From an uncultured Collinsella sp. (GTDB lineage Bacteria > Actinomycetota > Coriobacteriia > Coriobacteriales > Coriobacteriaceae): a stretch of DNA of 64,000 bases. Within the stretch, counting starts at the first letter, position 1. Each line of letters starts with the position of its first letter. Positions 1 through 8,639 of this stretch are shown piece after piece. The stretch is from NCBI GenBank assembly GCA_900541035.1, contig UQIN01000013.1:1-64000 (forward strand). The letters are read 5' to 3'. Made by a program: the position numbers and the translations under genes. Below the pieces are notes generated by a model that was not told the DNA's origin, searched no databases, and saw only the letters and a program-made list of their open reading frames with translations.

Positions 1-270
1 GATATGGCACCGTGGGGACACATGTATGTCAATCCTGGTCTAACAGAGCCTTAAATAATCATTTGGCTGCCCGCTGGCTAAGTGAGTAGACTTTTTTGGA
101 AATGCCGAGCACCCAACATATTTGCCTCAATAAAACCGCTGGTCACGGACTTGTGCTTTGTCGGTGTGGTCCGGGATTCGGTAAAAGTCTACTCACTTAG
201 TTTTGCGTGTCCGCAACGAGACTCCAGCCGGGGTGATTCCACCGCAAATTAGCTTCTCCCATCGCCGCAA
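1..270. other. Left-edge intergenic region with a long inverted repeat
   Basis: No convincing gene lies here. One + frame is open from the window edge to a stop at 52-54 and another to a stop at about 86-88; either could be the tail of a gene cut by the edge, but both are too short to judge. The notable content is an 18-bp perfect inverted repeat listed separately. Confidence 0.5.
78..200. repeat. 123-bp element bounded by 18-bp perfect inverted repeats
   Basis: Seen directly: ctaagtgagtagactttt at 78-95 has its exact reverse complement at 183-200, separated by 87 bp. The interior has no open frame of note. The size and architecture resemble a small non-autonomous element (MITE-like) or a long-range RNA hairpin. 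It lies downstream of the flippase stop codon, so it could also terminate that transcript. Confidence 0.6.
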
Positions 271-1851
271 TTAGGCGCCGTACGGATTCCGGTCCCTCTC
301 TATGCGTTGGCGGATGTGGGCGTACTCGATAATCAACAGTACCAGCAGTAGGGCCATGATGGCTAGGTAGCTCACGACGGCGCCCATCAGGCCGAGCAGA
401 TTGATCAGAATCACCGGGAGCACCACGCTCACGGCAAAGCAGATCAGGTAGATCTTGGTGACATCTCCAGCGTGGCGCAGCACCGTGATGATGGCGTAGA
501 TAAAGTCGATGGCCGCGGTGACGCCGCCGGCGACGACCATCAGCAGCGCCAGCGTACGGTAGCGTTCAAAGCTGAGACCGTACATAAAGCTCATGAGGGG
601 AATACCGGGACCTGCCATAAATGCGGCGCACACGCCGGTGATGACCACGATCAGCGCCATAACGGCAACAATAATCAGGTCAAAGCGGCGACGCTTGCGC
701 GGATTCGCCCAAATGCTCGACAGACGCAGGAGCTGCGGTTTATAGATAAATCCAATGCTCAACAAAATTCCCTGCGCCGGAAAGAACAGGGCATTAAAGT
801 ACAGCTGATACTTGTAGGCCAGCGCGCCTTCCAGCACGAACTTGGGCATGCTCTCGATAAGGTTAAACAGGAACAGTGCGCCAAAGAGCGGGGCGCACTG
901 GATAAACAGGTGGCCAGCCTCGCGCAGGCTCATGCGGCGTGATTTTTCGGTCTCGAGCAGGGCGAGCGGGGCGGTGACCAGCACGAGCGAGGCAATCGCG
1001 GCGATGCCCATGGCCATGGCCGCGATGGGCATGCTGCGCGTGAGGAACAGTGCCACGCTAAAGACCGCGATGACGCCGGCGGAACGCAGCGTTTGGCTCA
1101 TGCCGGCCAAATAGAGCTTGTCGGCCTGCTGCAGGCGGCCCTCGTACACGTCGGCGATGCCGTCGATCACCTTATAGAGGTAGACGCCCAGGCCGATCGT
1201 GGCCATCTGCGCATCGTAGCCGCGTGCGCTGCTGTACGTGAGGCCGCAGCCTAGTGCGAGCGCTCCGCAAAGCCAACGGTTGAGCTGGTAGGAGGCGAAG
1301 GAGGTTTTTTCGTTGATGTCCGAGACCTGAAAGTTGCGCACGCCGTAGTTGCACGCGATCATGATGAGCGTGCCGGTAACAAAGGCGATGGAGAACTTGC
1401 CGGCCTCCTCGGCGCCCACGAGCTGCGTCGACACAATGGTGAGCAGCGGAAACGCCATGCCCCATACGGCGGTGCCCAGGGTGTTCCAAAGATAGTCGCG
1501 ACCGGTGGCGTGCTCCTCGTATTCCGCTTCCTGCATGGAGAAGCCGCCGCCGTAGACGGCGCCGAGCAGACGGTTCCACCAAGCGTTGACCATGCGGCGG
1601 ACGGGGCCGGGCTTGCGATCGCGTTCGCGCCGGCGACGTGTGGCTTGGCTGCTATCGGGCCCGCCGGCGTTGCGCTGACTCAGCTCTTGGATGCGTGCGA
1701 GTTCCTCGGCAGTGTGCGAGGCAGGGAAGAGGCCGTTCTCGATGCGGCCGCCCTGGGCCTTCGCGGCGCCGTCTCTCGATGCAGCGGGGTTGGAGACGCC
1801 GTTGCGGCGGGCGATGGCGCGGCGAATGCTATCGAGGGGCGTGATGCTCAA
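271..1851 (-). CDS. Polysaccharide flippase-like multi-pass membrane protein
   Basis: The 526-residue product has about 110 hydrophilic, Arg-rich N-terminal residues followed by roughly 12-14 hydrophobic segments, the pattern of Wzx/MATE-fold (MVF superfamily) lipid-linked oligosaccharide flippases. Such proteins move undecaprenyl-linked glycans across the membrane. The long charged cytoplasmic N-terminus is unusual for the family. The start is TTG at 1849-1851, with an AAGGA-type ribosome site just upstream. No polymer-synthesis genes are adjacent, but the WecA/TagO-like enzyme at 10.1 kb and the GT2 cluster at 48-57 kb could supply its substrate. Function is inferred from topology; another polysaccharide-export role is possible. 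Confidence 0.65.
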   Translation of the reverse strand: MSITPLDSIRRAIARRNGVSNPAASRDGAAKAQGGRIENGLFPASHTAEELARIQELSQRNAGGPDSSQATRRRRERDRKPGPVRRMVNAWWNRLLGAVYGGGFSMQEAEYEEHATGRDYLWNTLGTAVWGMAFPLLTIVSTQLVGAEEAGKFSIAFVTGTLIMIACNYGVRNFQVSDINEKTSFASYQLNRWLCGALALGCGLTYSSARGYDAQMATIGLGVYLYKVIDGIADVYEGRLQQADKLYLAGMSQTLRSAGVIAVFSVALFLTRSMPIAAMAMGIAAIASLVLVTAPLALLETEKSRRMSLREAGHLFIQCAPLFGALFLFNLIESMPKFVLEGALAYKYQLYFNALFFPAQGILLSIGFIYKPQLLRLSSIWANPRKRRRFDLIIVAVMALIVVITGVCAAFMAGPGIPLMSFMYGLSFERYRTLALLMVVAGGVTAAIDFIYAIITVLRHAGDVTKIYLICFAVSVVLPVILINLLGLMGAVVSYLAIMALLLVLLIIEYAHIRQRIERDRNPYGA

Positions 1852-1910
1852 AGCGGAGTCCTTTCTATTGCTGCGCTTTAGTATAGACGCGACGGTGTTC
1901 GTTCGTGTTT

Positions 1911-1927
1911 TTGAACGGATTGTTCAA
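1911..1927. promoter_or_regulatory. Palindrome TTGAAC-N5-GTTCAA in the divergent promoter region
   Basis: A perfect 6+6 bp dyad lies in the 180-bp gap between the divergent flippase and lactate permease genes. The position and symmetry suit a dimeric repressor site. The cognate regulator is not identifiable here. Confidence 0.35.
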
Positions 1928-2031
1928 TAATTTCGGCGGGCGGCTGTAATTTGTCGGTAAACGTGCGGTATCCTGTTGAAGTTTTGTGACACCCCCGATG
2001 CCGCCCACGCGGTACCAAGGAGCTTCTACCT

Positions 2032-3603
2032 ATGGACGTCGCCGCATTCTTACTGGCTCTTGTGCCGATTATTTGGCTGGTCGTGATGCTGCTGTGCTTT
2101 AAATGGCCAGCTTGGAAGGCCGCTATCGGATCGTTTGTCCTTTCGTGCTTGCTTGCCTTCGCATGGTGGCACCTGCCGGCAGCGCAGATCGCGACCGCCT
2201 CGCTCGAAGGTTTTTTGATGGCTCTGTGGCCCATCGTCCTGGTGATCATCGCCGCGGTGTTCACGTATAACCTGTGCGTTCGTACGGGCGCCATGGACGT
2301 GATCGGCAGCATGATCACCTCCATCAGCAGCGACCGCCGTCTGCTGGCGCTGCTCGTGGCTTGGTGCTTCGGTGGCTTTATGGAGGGCATGGCCGGCTTC
2401 GGTACCGCTGTCGCCATTCCCGCCGGCATGCTCGCGGGCCTGGGCTTTGAGGCCGTGCCTGCCGTGCTCATCTGCCTGCTGGCCAACGGCGTGCCCACGC
2501 CCTACGGCTCCATCGGCATCCCCACGGTGTCCGTTGCCGACCTGGTGGGTTTGGATTCCCTTCACCTAGCGACCGTTCAGCTGGTGCAGCTCGCACCGTT
2601 CTTTGTGGTGATGCCGCTATTTATTGTGCTGGTTGCGGGCCGTGTTGCCGATGACCAGGGCAATGCCGCGAGTGTGGGCGAGCGTCTGCACGGTGTTGCC
2701 GGCGTGGCGTTGCTCTCCGGCGTGTCGTTTGTCGGCGCGGCTCTGGTCGTTGCCATGTTTGTGGGCCCCGAGCTGGCCGTGGTCGTAGGATCCATCGTTT
2801 CGCTCGCGCTGACAGCTGCGCTTGCCATGCGTGCCGAGAAGTCGGGGCATCTGGACGCACGCTTCCATATGAATATCGAGGCCGGCGAACAGCTCACCGT
2901 TAAGTCGGCGCTTTCGGCCTGGTCGTGCTTCATCCTGATCTTTGTGTTGCTGCTGGGCACGTCTAATCTGGTGCCCGCTGTACATGCTGCGCTCGCGCCG
3001 TTTGCGAGCCATGTGCAGGTGTATTGCGGTGAGAATCCCGGTATGCTTACGTTTTCGTGGATCAACACGCCAGGCGTCTGGATTTTCCTGGCGGCGTTTG
3101 TCGGCGGTGCCATTCAGGGCGCTTCGCCGCGCATGATGGGCGAGGTGCTGGCCGCGACTGTGAAGCAGATGACGCCGACGGTGATCACGATGCTTTCGGT
3201 ACTGGGCTGCGCCAAGGTGATGGGCTATGCCGGCATGATTTCGTCGATCAGTGCGTTTTGCATTGCGGTCGCCGGCGGTCTCTACCCGATTCTGGCTCCG
3301 TGGATCGGCGCAGTCGGTGCGTTCGTGACCGGCTCGGGCACGTCCTCGGGCATGCTGTTTGGTCCCATTCAGAGCCAGGCCGCCACTGCGCTGGGTGTGA
3401 GCGACTACTGGATGGTCGCATTGAACGCCCTGGGCGTCGCCGCTGGTAAGATGATCTCGCCGCAGACCCTCGCCATTGGTCTTGCCGCCGTGCACGTGCG
3501 CGGTAAGGATGCCGAACTCCTGGGCGCGGTGCTGCCCTACGCTGCCGGCATGCTGGTCCTGATGAGCGCCATAGCCATGCTCGGCCAAGGCCTGCCGCTG
3601 TAG
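2032..3603 (+). CDS. lctP: L-lactate permease family transporter
   Basis: The 523-residue, strongly hydrophobic protein has the LctP family pattern: N-terminal transmembrane pairs, a conserved GFMEGMAGFGTAVAIPAG segment near residues 115-132, the PTPYGSIGIPT stretch near residue 160, and a C-terminal SGTSSGMLFGP segment. LctP proteins are proton-coupled lactate/glycolate importers in the cytoplasmic membrane. The length matches the family (about 530-550). AAGGAG at 2018-2023 precedes the ATG. No lactate dehydrogenase gene is adjacent. The gene stands alone and is followed by a cluster of intergenic repeats. Confidence 0.9.
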   Translation: MDVAAFLLALVPIIWLVVMLLCFKWPAWKAAIGSFVLSCLLAFAWWHLPAAQIATASLEGFLMALWPIVLVIIAAVFTYNLCVRTGAMDVIGSMITSISSDRRLLALLVAWCFGGFMEGMAGFGTAVAIPAGMLAGLGFEAVPAVLICLLANGVPTPYGSIGIPTVSVADLVGLDSLHLATVQLVQLAPFFVVMPLFIVLVAGRVADDQGNAASVGERLHGVAGVALLSGVSFVGAALVVAMFVGPELAVVVGSIVSLALTAALAMRAEKSGHLDARFHMNIEAGEQLTVKSALSAWSCFILIFVLLLGTSNLVPAVHAALAPFASHVQVYCGENPGMLTFSWINTPGVWIFLAAFVGGAIQGASPRMMGEVLAATVKQMTPTVITMLSVLGCAKVMGYAGMISSISAFCIAVAGGLYPILAPWIGAVGAFVTGSGTSSGMLFGPIQSQAATALGVSDYWMVALNALGVAAGKMISPQTLAIGLAAVHVRGKDAELLGAVLPYAAGMLVLMSAIAMLGQGLPL

Positions 3604-3604
3604 T

Positions 3605-3660
3605 CGGCACTTAGGGACGTTCCTTATGTGCCGGCACTTTGGGAACGTCCCTAAGTGCCG
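3605..3660. repeat. Intergenic palindrome, family B (17-bp arms)
   Basis: The arms cggcacttagggacgtt (3605-3621) and its exact reverse complement (3644-3660) enclose a 22-nt loop holding a further GTGCCGGCAC dyad. A related, partly degenerate copy lies at 18012-18060. It starts 2 bp after the lctP stop codon, so it probably also works as a transcript-end hairpin. Confidence 0.8.
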
Positions 3661-3692
3661 GCATCCGGGGGCGCTCCTTGAATGTTGCCTGT

Positions 3693-3748
3693 TCAAGAGT
3701 GTTCCCAATGACTAGGCGTTTAAAAACGTCCCCAATGACTAGGCCGCT
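3693..3748. repeat. Intergenic repeat, family C (CCAATGACTAG direct repeats)
   Basis: Two direct copies of a cccaatgactagg-like unit are separated by gcgtttaaaaacgt, itself a near-palindrome. A closely related version sits at 24655-24697 upstream of rho. There is no coding potential. Confidence 0.65.
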
Positions 3749-3881
3749 TGCCTGCGATTTTTGACCGTTGGGCGGGCTTGCCGCCCTTGCCGCAAAAACG
3801 TTTTTGCATATCGGGTACAACGGGCTTTACGTGAGTAAAGTGCGCGCCTCGTCCACGTGTCGCGCTTTTAAAGGAGGCCCC

Positions 3882-5552
3882 ATGCCAGGTGTTACCCCTG
3901 CAGAAGTTCTGTCCAACTTTGGCATTACGCTGGTCGAAGATCCTGCCGAGAACCAGCCCCGCCTGCTGGTCGACCTGCCGGCAGCCGAGCTCGTCGAGCA
4001 CGCCATCCGTCGCAACGAAGGTCGTATGGCCTCCAACGGCGCGCTGGTGATCGAGACGGGGGAGCGCACTGGCCGCTCGCCTAATGACCGCTTTATCGTT
4101 GACACCCCCGATGTTCACGACAAGATTGCCTGGGGTGCGGTCAACCGCCCGCTGTCCGTCGAAAGCTACGAGGTCATCAAAGCCGGCATCGTCGACTATC
4201 TCAACGAGCGCGATGTGTTCGTCACGCGCGGTATGGCCGGCGCCGATCGTAACCATACGCGTCGCCTGCTTGTCGCCTGCGAGCGTGCCAGCCAGGCGCT
4301 CTTTATTAAGCAGATGCTCGCCCGCCCGCTTGCCCGCGAAATCGCGCGCACCGGCGAGCCGGACTTCTGCGTCCTTGCCGCGCCAGGTTACCAGTGTGAC
4401 CCCGCCATCAAGGGCCTCAACTCCAGCGCCGCGGTGGTCATCAACTTCCAGGAGCGCGTGATTCTGGTCGCGGGCACCGGCTACTCCGGTGAGATCAAAA
4501 AGTCCATCTTCAGCGTCATGAATTACCTGCTGCCCGTCGAGGATGACGTACTGCCCATGCATTGCTCGGCCAGCATGGATCCCGTCACGCACGAGACCGC
4601 GATTTTCTTTGGCCTGTCGGGCACCGGCAAGACCACGCTTTCGGCCAACCCCACGCGCCTGCTGATCGGCGACGACGAGCACGGTTGGTCCGACATGGGC
4701 ATCTTTAACGTCGAGGGCGGCTGCTACGCCAAGTGCGAGGGCCTGGACGTGTTCCACGAGCCCGAGATCTTCAACGCCGTCCGCTTTGGCGCCATCTGCG
4801 AAAACGTGGTGCTCGACGAGAATCGCAAGCCCAACTACGACGACGTCTCGATCACGCACAATACGCGCGTGGCCTACCCTGTGGAGCACATTCCCAACGC
4901 GTGGACCAAGGGCATGGGCACCACCCCGAGCGTCGTGCTGTTTTTGACCTGCGATGCCTTTGGCGTGCTGCCGCCCATCTCGCGCCTGACGGCCGACGCC
5001 GCCATGTATCACTTTGTGACGGGCTTCACCGCCAAGATCCCTGGCACCGAGGTCGGCGTCACCGAGCCCACGCCCACGTTCTCCTCGCTGTTTGGTGAGC
5101 CGTTTATGCCGCTCGATCCTATGGTCTACGCCAAGATGCTCGGTGAGCGTATCGCCGACGGCCGCACGCGCGTCTATCTGGTCAACACCGGCTGGATTGG
5201 CGGCGGCTACGGCGTGGGTCATCGCATCGAGCTGGCCTACACGCGCTCACTGGTCGCTCGCGCCCTCGACGGCACCATCGAGGACAGCGAGTTTGTGCAC
5301 GACGATATCTTTAATGTCGACATTCCCACTACGTGCCACGGTGTGCCCGATGGCATCCTGGTGCCGCGCCAGTACTGGCAGAGCACCGCGCGCTACGACG
5401 AGGCGGCGCACAACCTGGCGGTGATGTTCGAGGAGAACTTCGAGAAGAAGTACTCGCACCTGCCCGAGTCCGTCAAGGCTGCCGGTCCGCACGCCCAGGT
5501 GTCCGCCGACGCCCGCCATCGCGGCCGCGGCTTGCTGGGGCTCCGCCACTAG
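3882..5552 (+). CDS. pckA: Phosphoenolpyruvate carboxykinase (ATP)
   Basis: The product is 556 residues with the ATP-type PEPCK signatures: ETGERTGRSPNDRF near residues 58-71, a GYSGEIKKSIF region near 200, the kinase-1a P-loop GLSGTGKTTLS at 244-254, and a C-terminal RIELAYTRSLVRA-like segment. It interconverts oxaloacetate plus ATP with PEP, CO2 and ADP in the cytoplasm; in fermenting gut bacteria it often runs toward oxaloacetate. The start at 3882 was chosen because AAAGGAGG lies 6-8 nt upstream and the PGVTPAEVLSNFGI segment begins family homology; an in-frame ATG 114 bp upstream adds a non-family tail. It is monocistronic and ends in a REP-A hairpin. Confidence 0.95.
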   Translation: MPGVTPAEVLSNFGITLVEDPAENQPRLLVDLPAAELVEHAIRRNEGRMASNGALVIETGERTGRSPNDRFIVDTPDVHDKIAWGAVNRPLSVESYEVIKAGIVDYLNERDVFVTRGMAGADRNHTRRLLVACERASQALFIKQMLARPLAREIARTGEPDFCVLAAPGYQCDPAIKGLNSSAAVVINFQERVILVAGTGYSGEIKKSIFSVMNYLLPVEDDVLPMHCSASMDPVTHETAIFFGLSGTGKTTLSANPTRLLIGDDEHGWSDMGIFNVEGGCYAKCEGLDVFHEPEIFNAVRFGAICENVVLDENRKPNYDDVSITHNTRVAYPVEHIPNAWTKGMGTTPSVVLFLTCDAFGVLPPISRLTADAAMYHFVTGFTAKIPGTEVGVTEPTPTFSSLFGEPFMPLDPMVYAKMLGERIADGRTRVYLVNTGWIGGGYGVGHRIELAYTRSLVARALDGTIEDSEFVHDDIFNVDIPTTCHGVPDGILVPRQYWQSTARYDEAAHNLAVMFEENFEKKYSHLPESVKAAGPHAQVSADARHRGRGLLGLRH

Positions 5553-5567
5553 CGTCGCCTCAGACCC

Positions 5568-5608
5568 AAAACCACCACAAAGGGGACAGGCACCTTTGTG
5601 GTGGTTTT
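5568..5608. repeat. REP-A palindrome, copy 1
   Basis: A 16-bp perfect stem (aaaaccaccacaaagg and its complement) carries the loop ggacaggca. It lies 15 bp after pckA and ends in TTTT, so it can act as an intrinsic terminator. Confidence 0.85.
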
Positions 5609-5639
5609 GCTCGCGCGGATGACTCAGGTTACAATACGC

Positions 5640-5765
5640 CTGACATATCGCCCCCTTCTCCGGATGGGGGCAGCGTAAGCGCTCTTGTGGCGGCACCGTA
5701 GGACTTTGAAGGTGGCCGTCGTAAGGGCGCTTTTTAGGTGCCCTCGCTCGGGCGCGCACAATGAA
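5640..5765 (+). other. Structured leader upstream of the B3/4 protein
   Basis: The roughly 125 nt before the gene contain a hairpin gccccc/gggggc at 5649-5670, an immediately following agcgtaagcgct dyad, and a G+C stem ending in a TTTTT run near 5733. This could be a transcribed leader with an attenuator. I recognise no riboswitch class in it. Confidence 0.3.
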
Positions 5766-5775
5766 GGGAGAGCGT

Positions 5776-6495
5776 ATGAAGAGCTTTATTGCCGAGGATT
5801 CATTCTGGGAGCTGTTTCCGCGGGCAGCGGTCGGCGTTGTGGTTGTGAAGGGCATGAAGCCCGCGGCTCAGATTCCTCAAGAGGACGTGGACGCGATTGC
5901 GGCGCTGCTCGATCGCGCCAACATCGATGCGGAACGCCACCTGACGAGTGATACCATCAGCGAGAATGCGCCGGTTAAGGCTTGGCGTGACGCGTACCGG
6001 CTGTTCAAGACCAAGAAGGGCGCGCGTTGCTCAGTTGAGAACTTGCTCAAACGCGTGCTCAAAGGCAAGCCGGTGGGCCACATTACGCCCGCGGTGGATA
6101 TTTACAACACGGTGTCGCTGACCTACGCGCTGCCCGTGGAAGGCGAGGATCTGCATGCGATCGAGGGGGACCTTCGCCTGAAGGTGACCGACGGTGGCGA
6201 TGCGTTCTTGCCGCTTGGCGAGGAGGCGGACGATCCGACGCTGCCCGGCGAGCTCGCCTACATCGACGATGCGGGCGCTGTGTGCCGCTGCTGGAACTGG
6301 CGCGACGGCGTTCGCACGGCGCTGTCCGATGATTCGGCCGATGCGTTCCTGGCGATTGAGTGCGTGGAGCCCGAGCGGATGGGGGATTGCCAGGCTGCGA
6401 TCGATCGCTTAGCCGAGCTGCTTGAGCGCTATCTGGGAGCGACGGTTGTCATTAAGACGCTTGTGACCCGCGACAATCCTTGCGTGGAACTGTAG
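5776..6495 (+). CDS. B3/4 (tRNA-editing-like) domain protein
   Basis: The 239-residue protein matches the stand-alone B3/4 family related to the editing module of phenylalanyl-tRNA synthetase beta chain. Family-like features are the LFKTKKGARCSVENLLKRV helix (residues about 75-93), the GKPVGHITPAVDIYN stretch (about 95-110), and a C-terminal region ending in a predicted beta strand. Family members are thought to bind or deacylate mischarged tRNA; the substrate here is unknown. The start at 5776 is preferred over the ATG 15 nt upstream because GGGAG sits at 5766-5770. It is followed by a REP-A hairpin. Confidence 0.75.
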   Translation: MKSFIAEDSFWELFPRAAVGVVVVKGMKPAAQIPQEDVDAIAALLDRANIDAERHLTSDTISENAPVKAWRDAYRLFKTKKGARCSVENLLKRVLKGKPVGHITPAVDIYNTVSLTYALPVEGEDLHAIEGDLRLKVTDGGDAFLPLGEEADDPTLPGELAYIDDAGAVCRCWNWRDGVRTALSDDSADAFLAIECVEPERMGDCQAAIDRLAELLERYLGATVVIKTLVTRDNPCVEL

Positions 6496-6521
6496 CGGCG
6501 CCTAGAACCTATTGATGCCCC

Positions 6522-6560
6522 AAACCACCACAAAGGTGCCTGTCCCCTTTGTGGTGGTTT
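6522..6560. repeat. REP-A palindrome, copy 2 (inverted orientation)
   Basis: A 15-bp stem of the same sequence as copy 1, but the loop reads tgcctgtcc, the reverse complement of copy 1's loop. It sits 26 bp after the B3/4 gene and is followed by a T run. Confidence 0.85.
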
Positions 6561-6665
6561 TTATGTTGATGGGTTAACAAATGGGGTATTTGGGTACGGG
6601 TGTCGCCTTATGCGACTAAGATGTTTACCCGTTAGCATTATGCAAGCGAAAGGCGGTCGTCTCCC

Positions 6666-7115
6666 ATGCAGCAGAGCGACGAGACACGTTTCGAGGACTT
6701 TGTCGGACTGATCAGCGGACTCTACAAGGAGATCCAGCGCATTAAGACGTCTGAGGGCGCAAGGCTGGGTCTCAAGGGCTCCGACGTTATGTGCCTGTAC
6801 TATCTTGAGCGCAGCAAGGACGGCCTGACTGGCGCCGACCTGGCTCGCATGGCAGGCGTGACCCGCGCCGCCGTCTCGCGTACGCTGGCGCATCTGGAGG
6901 AGGGTGGCTACGTCGAGGTCGATGATTCGGGCGATGCCGCCGTTAAGTATCGTGCTCCGGTGCGCCTGACCGCTCTGGGCGGCGAGAGCATGAGCGAGGC
7001 GGACCGCATCATTCGCGAGGTGCTCGATACCACCGGTAAGGCTATGGGTGTGGAGCAGCGCGAGCAGATGTATGCGTCGCTGCGCACGATTCTCAACACC
7101 CTGCGCGAGATCTAA
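6666..7115 (+). CDS. MarR-family transcriptional regulator
   Basis: The 149-residue protein carries a winged helix-turn-helix: LTGADLARMAGVTRAAVSRTLAHLEEGGYVEV at residues about 55-85, with flanking helices for dimerisation. MarR proteins are dimeric repressors, usually released by small ligands. The gene lies about 120 bp upstream of the DegV gene in the same direction and might control it or itself. The target is not visible in sequence. Confidence 0.85.
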   Translation: MQQSDETRFEDFVGLISGLYKEIQRIKTSEGARLGLKGSDVMCLYYLERSKDGLTGADLARMAGVTRAAVSRTLAHLEEGGYVEVDDSGDAAVKYRAPVRLTALGGESMSEADRIIREVLDTTGKAMGVEQREQMYASLRTILNTLREI

Positions 7116-7234
7116 GGCCGCCAAGGCATTTGCTTCCAATTAACAACTGCATAGTCCCGTTTGAGTGCGTATGCCGTGCCGGGGCATTGCTGTCAAAATT
7201 CCCCGCGAGAGGTCCGCGAAAGAAAGGATTCGCT

Positions 7235-8089
7235 ATGTCCATTCGTATTATTACCGATTCCGCGAGCGATATGTCGCCGGCTGAGCACCCCGCTCTGCAT
7301 GTTCTGCCGCTGTCCGTCACCTTTGGCACCGATGTGTACATGGATGGCGTCGACATCGATCACCAGCGCTTTTACGAGATGCTCGTGGAGCGCGATGAGC
7401 TGCCCAAGACCGGCCAGGTCAACCCGTACGCGTTTTCGCAGGCTATTGCCGAGGCGCGTGATGCCGGCGATGAGGCTGTGATTATTACCGTGGGCGCTAA
7501 GCTTTCGGGCACCAATCAGAGTGCCCGTACCGCACTTGCCGAGGCGCCGGGCGGCGACGTGTACGTGGTGGATAGCAACAACGTCACTCTGGGTGAGCGT
7601 GTCCTGGTCGAGTATGCCCTGCGCCTGGTGGACGAGGGCCGTAATGCGGCCCAGATCGCGGCGGCCGTCGAGGCCGTCCGTGACCGCGTGGTCGTCATCG
7701 GCCTGCTCGAGACGCTGGAGTACCTGGTTCGCGGCGGTCGTCTATCTGCTGCGGCCGGCGCCGTGGGCACGCTGCTCAACGTGAAGCCCGTGGTGGCTGT
7801 CGAGGACGGCCTTATCGTGCAGTTGGGCAAGGCGCGCGGTTCCAAGAACGGCCGCAACCTGCTCAACCAAAAGGTCGAAAAGTCAGGCGGCATCGACTTT
7901 TCCATGCCGCTGGCGCTGGGCTATACGGGCCTTTCGGATGCGGTGCTCAAGAAGTATGTCGAGGACAGCGCGGCACTGTGGGCTGGCCACACCGAGGGCG
8001 AGTTGCCCGTTCACACCATCGGCGCCACCATCGGCACCCACGTAGGCCCCGGCGCCGTCGCCGTAGCCTTCTTCCAGCCCGCCAACTAA
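7235..8089 (+). CDS. DegV-family fatty-acid-binding protein
   Basis: The 284-residue product is typical of DegV in length and motifs: MSIRIITDSASDMSP at the N-terminus, the GAKLSGTNQSA segment near 90 that binds the lipid carboxylate, and a GRLSAAAGAVGTLLNVKPV motif near 170-188. In firmicutes the homologous FakB binds fatty acids for phosphorylation by FakA; no FakA is nearby. The start at 7235 follows AAAGGA; an in-frame codon 105 bp upstream lacks family homology. Confidence 0.9.
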   Translation: MSIRIITDSASDMSPAEHPALHVLPLSVTFGTDVYMDGVDIDHQRFYEMLVERDELPKTGQVNPYAFSQAIAEARDAGDEAVIITVGAKLSGTNQSARTALAEAPGGDVYVVDSNNVTLGERVLVEYALRLVDEGRNAAQIAAAVEAVRDRVVVIGLLETLEYLVRGGRLSAAAGAVGTLLNVKPVVAVEDGLIVQLGKARGSKNGRNLLNQKVEKSGGIDFSMPLALGYTGLSDAVLKKYVEDSAALWAGHTEGELPVHTIGATIGTHVGPGAVAVAFFQPAN

Positions 8090-8101
8090 CCGACCTGCCA
8101 T

Positions 8102-8140
8102 AAACCACCACAAAGGGGACAGGCACCTTTGTGGTGGTTT
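8102..8140. repeat. REP-A palindrome, copy 3
   Basis: A 15-bp stem with loop ggacaggca, in the same orientation as copy 1. It lies between the DegV gene and the alkyltransferase gene, and it contains an in-frame ATG that would give a false early start for the latter. Confidence 0.85.
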
Positions 8141-8169
8141 ATGCTTTTCCGGGTGGAAGGGAGCGAGCA

Positions 8170-8490
8170 ATGGCGTCTGAGGGCTTTTTTGAACGGGTGT
8201 ACGAGGTGGTCGAGCAGATCCCCGAGGGGATGGTCGCCACGTATGGCCAGGTGGCGCTGCTTGCCGGTCGTCCACGAAGTGCGCGGTACGTGGGGTATGC
8301 CCTGCATAGTAATCCGCGCCCCGGCGAGATTCCCTGTCACCGCGTGGTGTTTGCCGACGGGCACATATGCGAGGGCTTCGCTTTTGGCGGTCCCGATGCT
8401 CAACGTGAGCTTTTGCTAGGGGAAGGTGTGGCGTTTAAGGACGACATGCACGTCGACTTGGCCGCCTGTCGCTGGCCTGCCGGGCTCTAG
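8170..8490 (+). CDS. Ogt-like methylated-DNA--cysteine alkyltransferase, DNA-binding domain only
   Basis: The 106-residue protein matches the C-terminal DNA-binding and catalytic domain of O6-alkylguanine-DNA alkyltransferases. It has VPEGMVATYGQVA-type and GYALHSNP motifs followed by IPCHRVV (residues about 56-62), which keeps the acceptor cysteine. The N-terminal Ogt/Ada domain is missing. Such short proteins include both real transferases and alkyltransferase-like proteins; the intact Cys favours a transferase-type site. AAGGGA at 8157-8162 supports the start at 8170. Confidence 0.8.
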   Translation: MASEGFFERVYEVVEQIPEGMVATYGQVALLAGRPRSARYVGYALHSNPRPGEIPCHRVVFADGHICEGFAFGGPDAQRELLLGEGVAFKDDMHVDLAACRWPAGL

Positions 8491-8506
8491 CGGTTCTGCC
8501 GTGGCG

Positions 8507-8547
8507 AAAACCACCACAAAGGCGCCTGTCCCCTTTGTGGTGGTTTT
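8507..8547. repeat. REP-A palindrome, copy 4 (inverted orientation)
   Basis: A 16-bp stem with loop cgcctgtcc, one base different from copy 2's loop. It sits 16 bp after the alkyltransferase stop codon and ends in TTTT. Confidence 0.85.
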
Positions 8548-8639
8548 ACGCTGTAGGTTTACCAGAGCTAACTTATGGAGAAGGTGTGGTGGCGTACTTT
8601 TCCATCAGAAAGTAAACCACGGTGAACTATATTGGTTTC

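Noticed and set aside
3720..5222. 500-codon - strand frame opposite pckA
   Set aside because: Shadow of a high-GC coding sequence; pckA on the + strand has full family motifs and a strong ribosome site.
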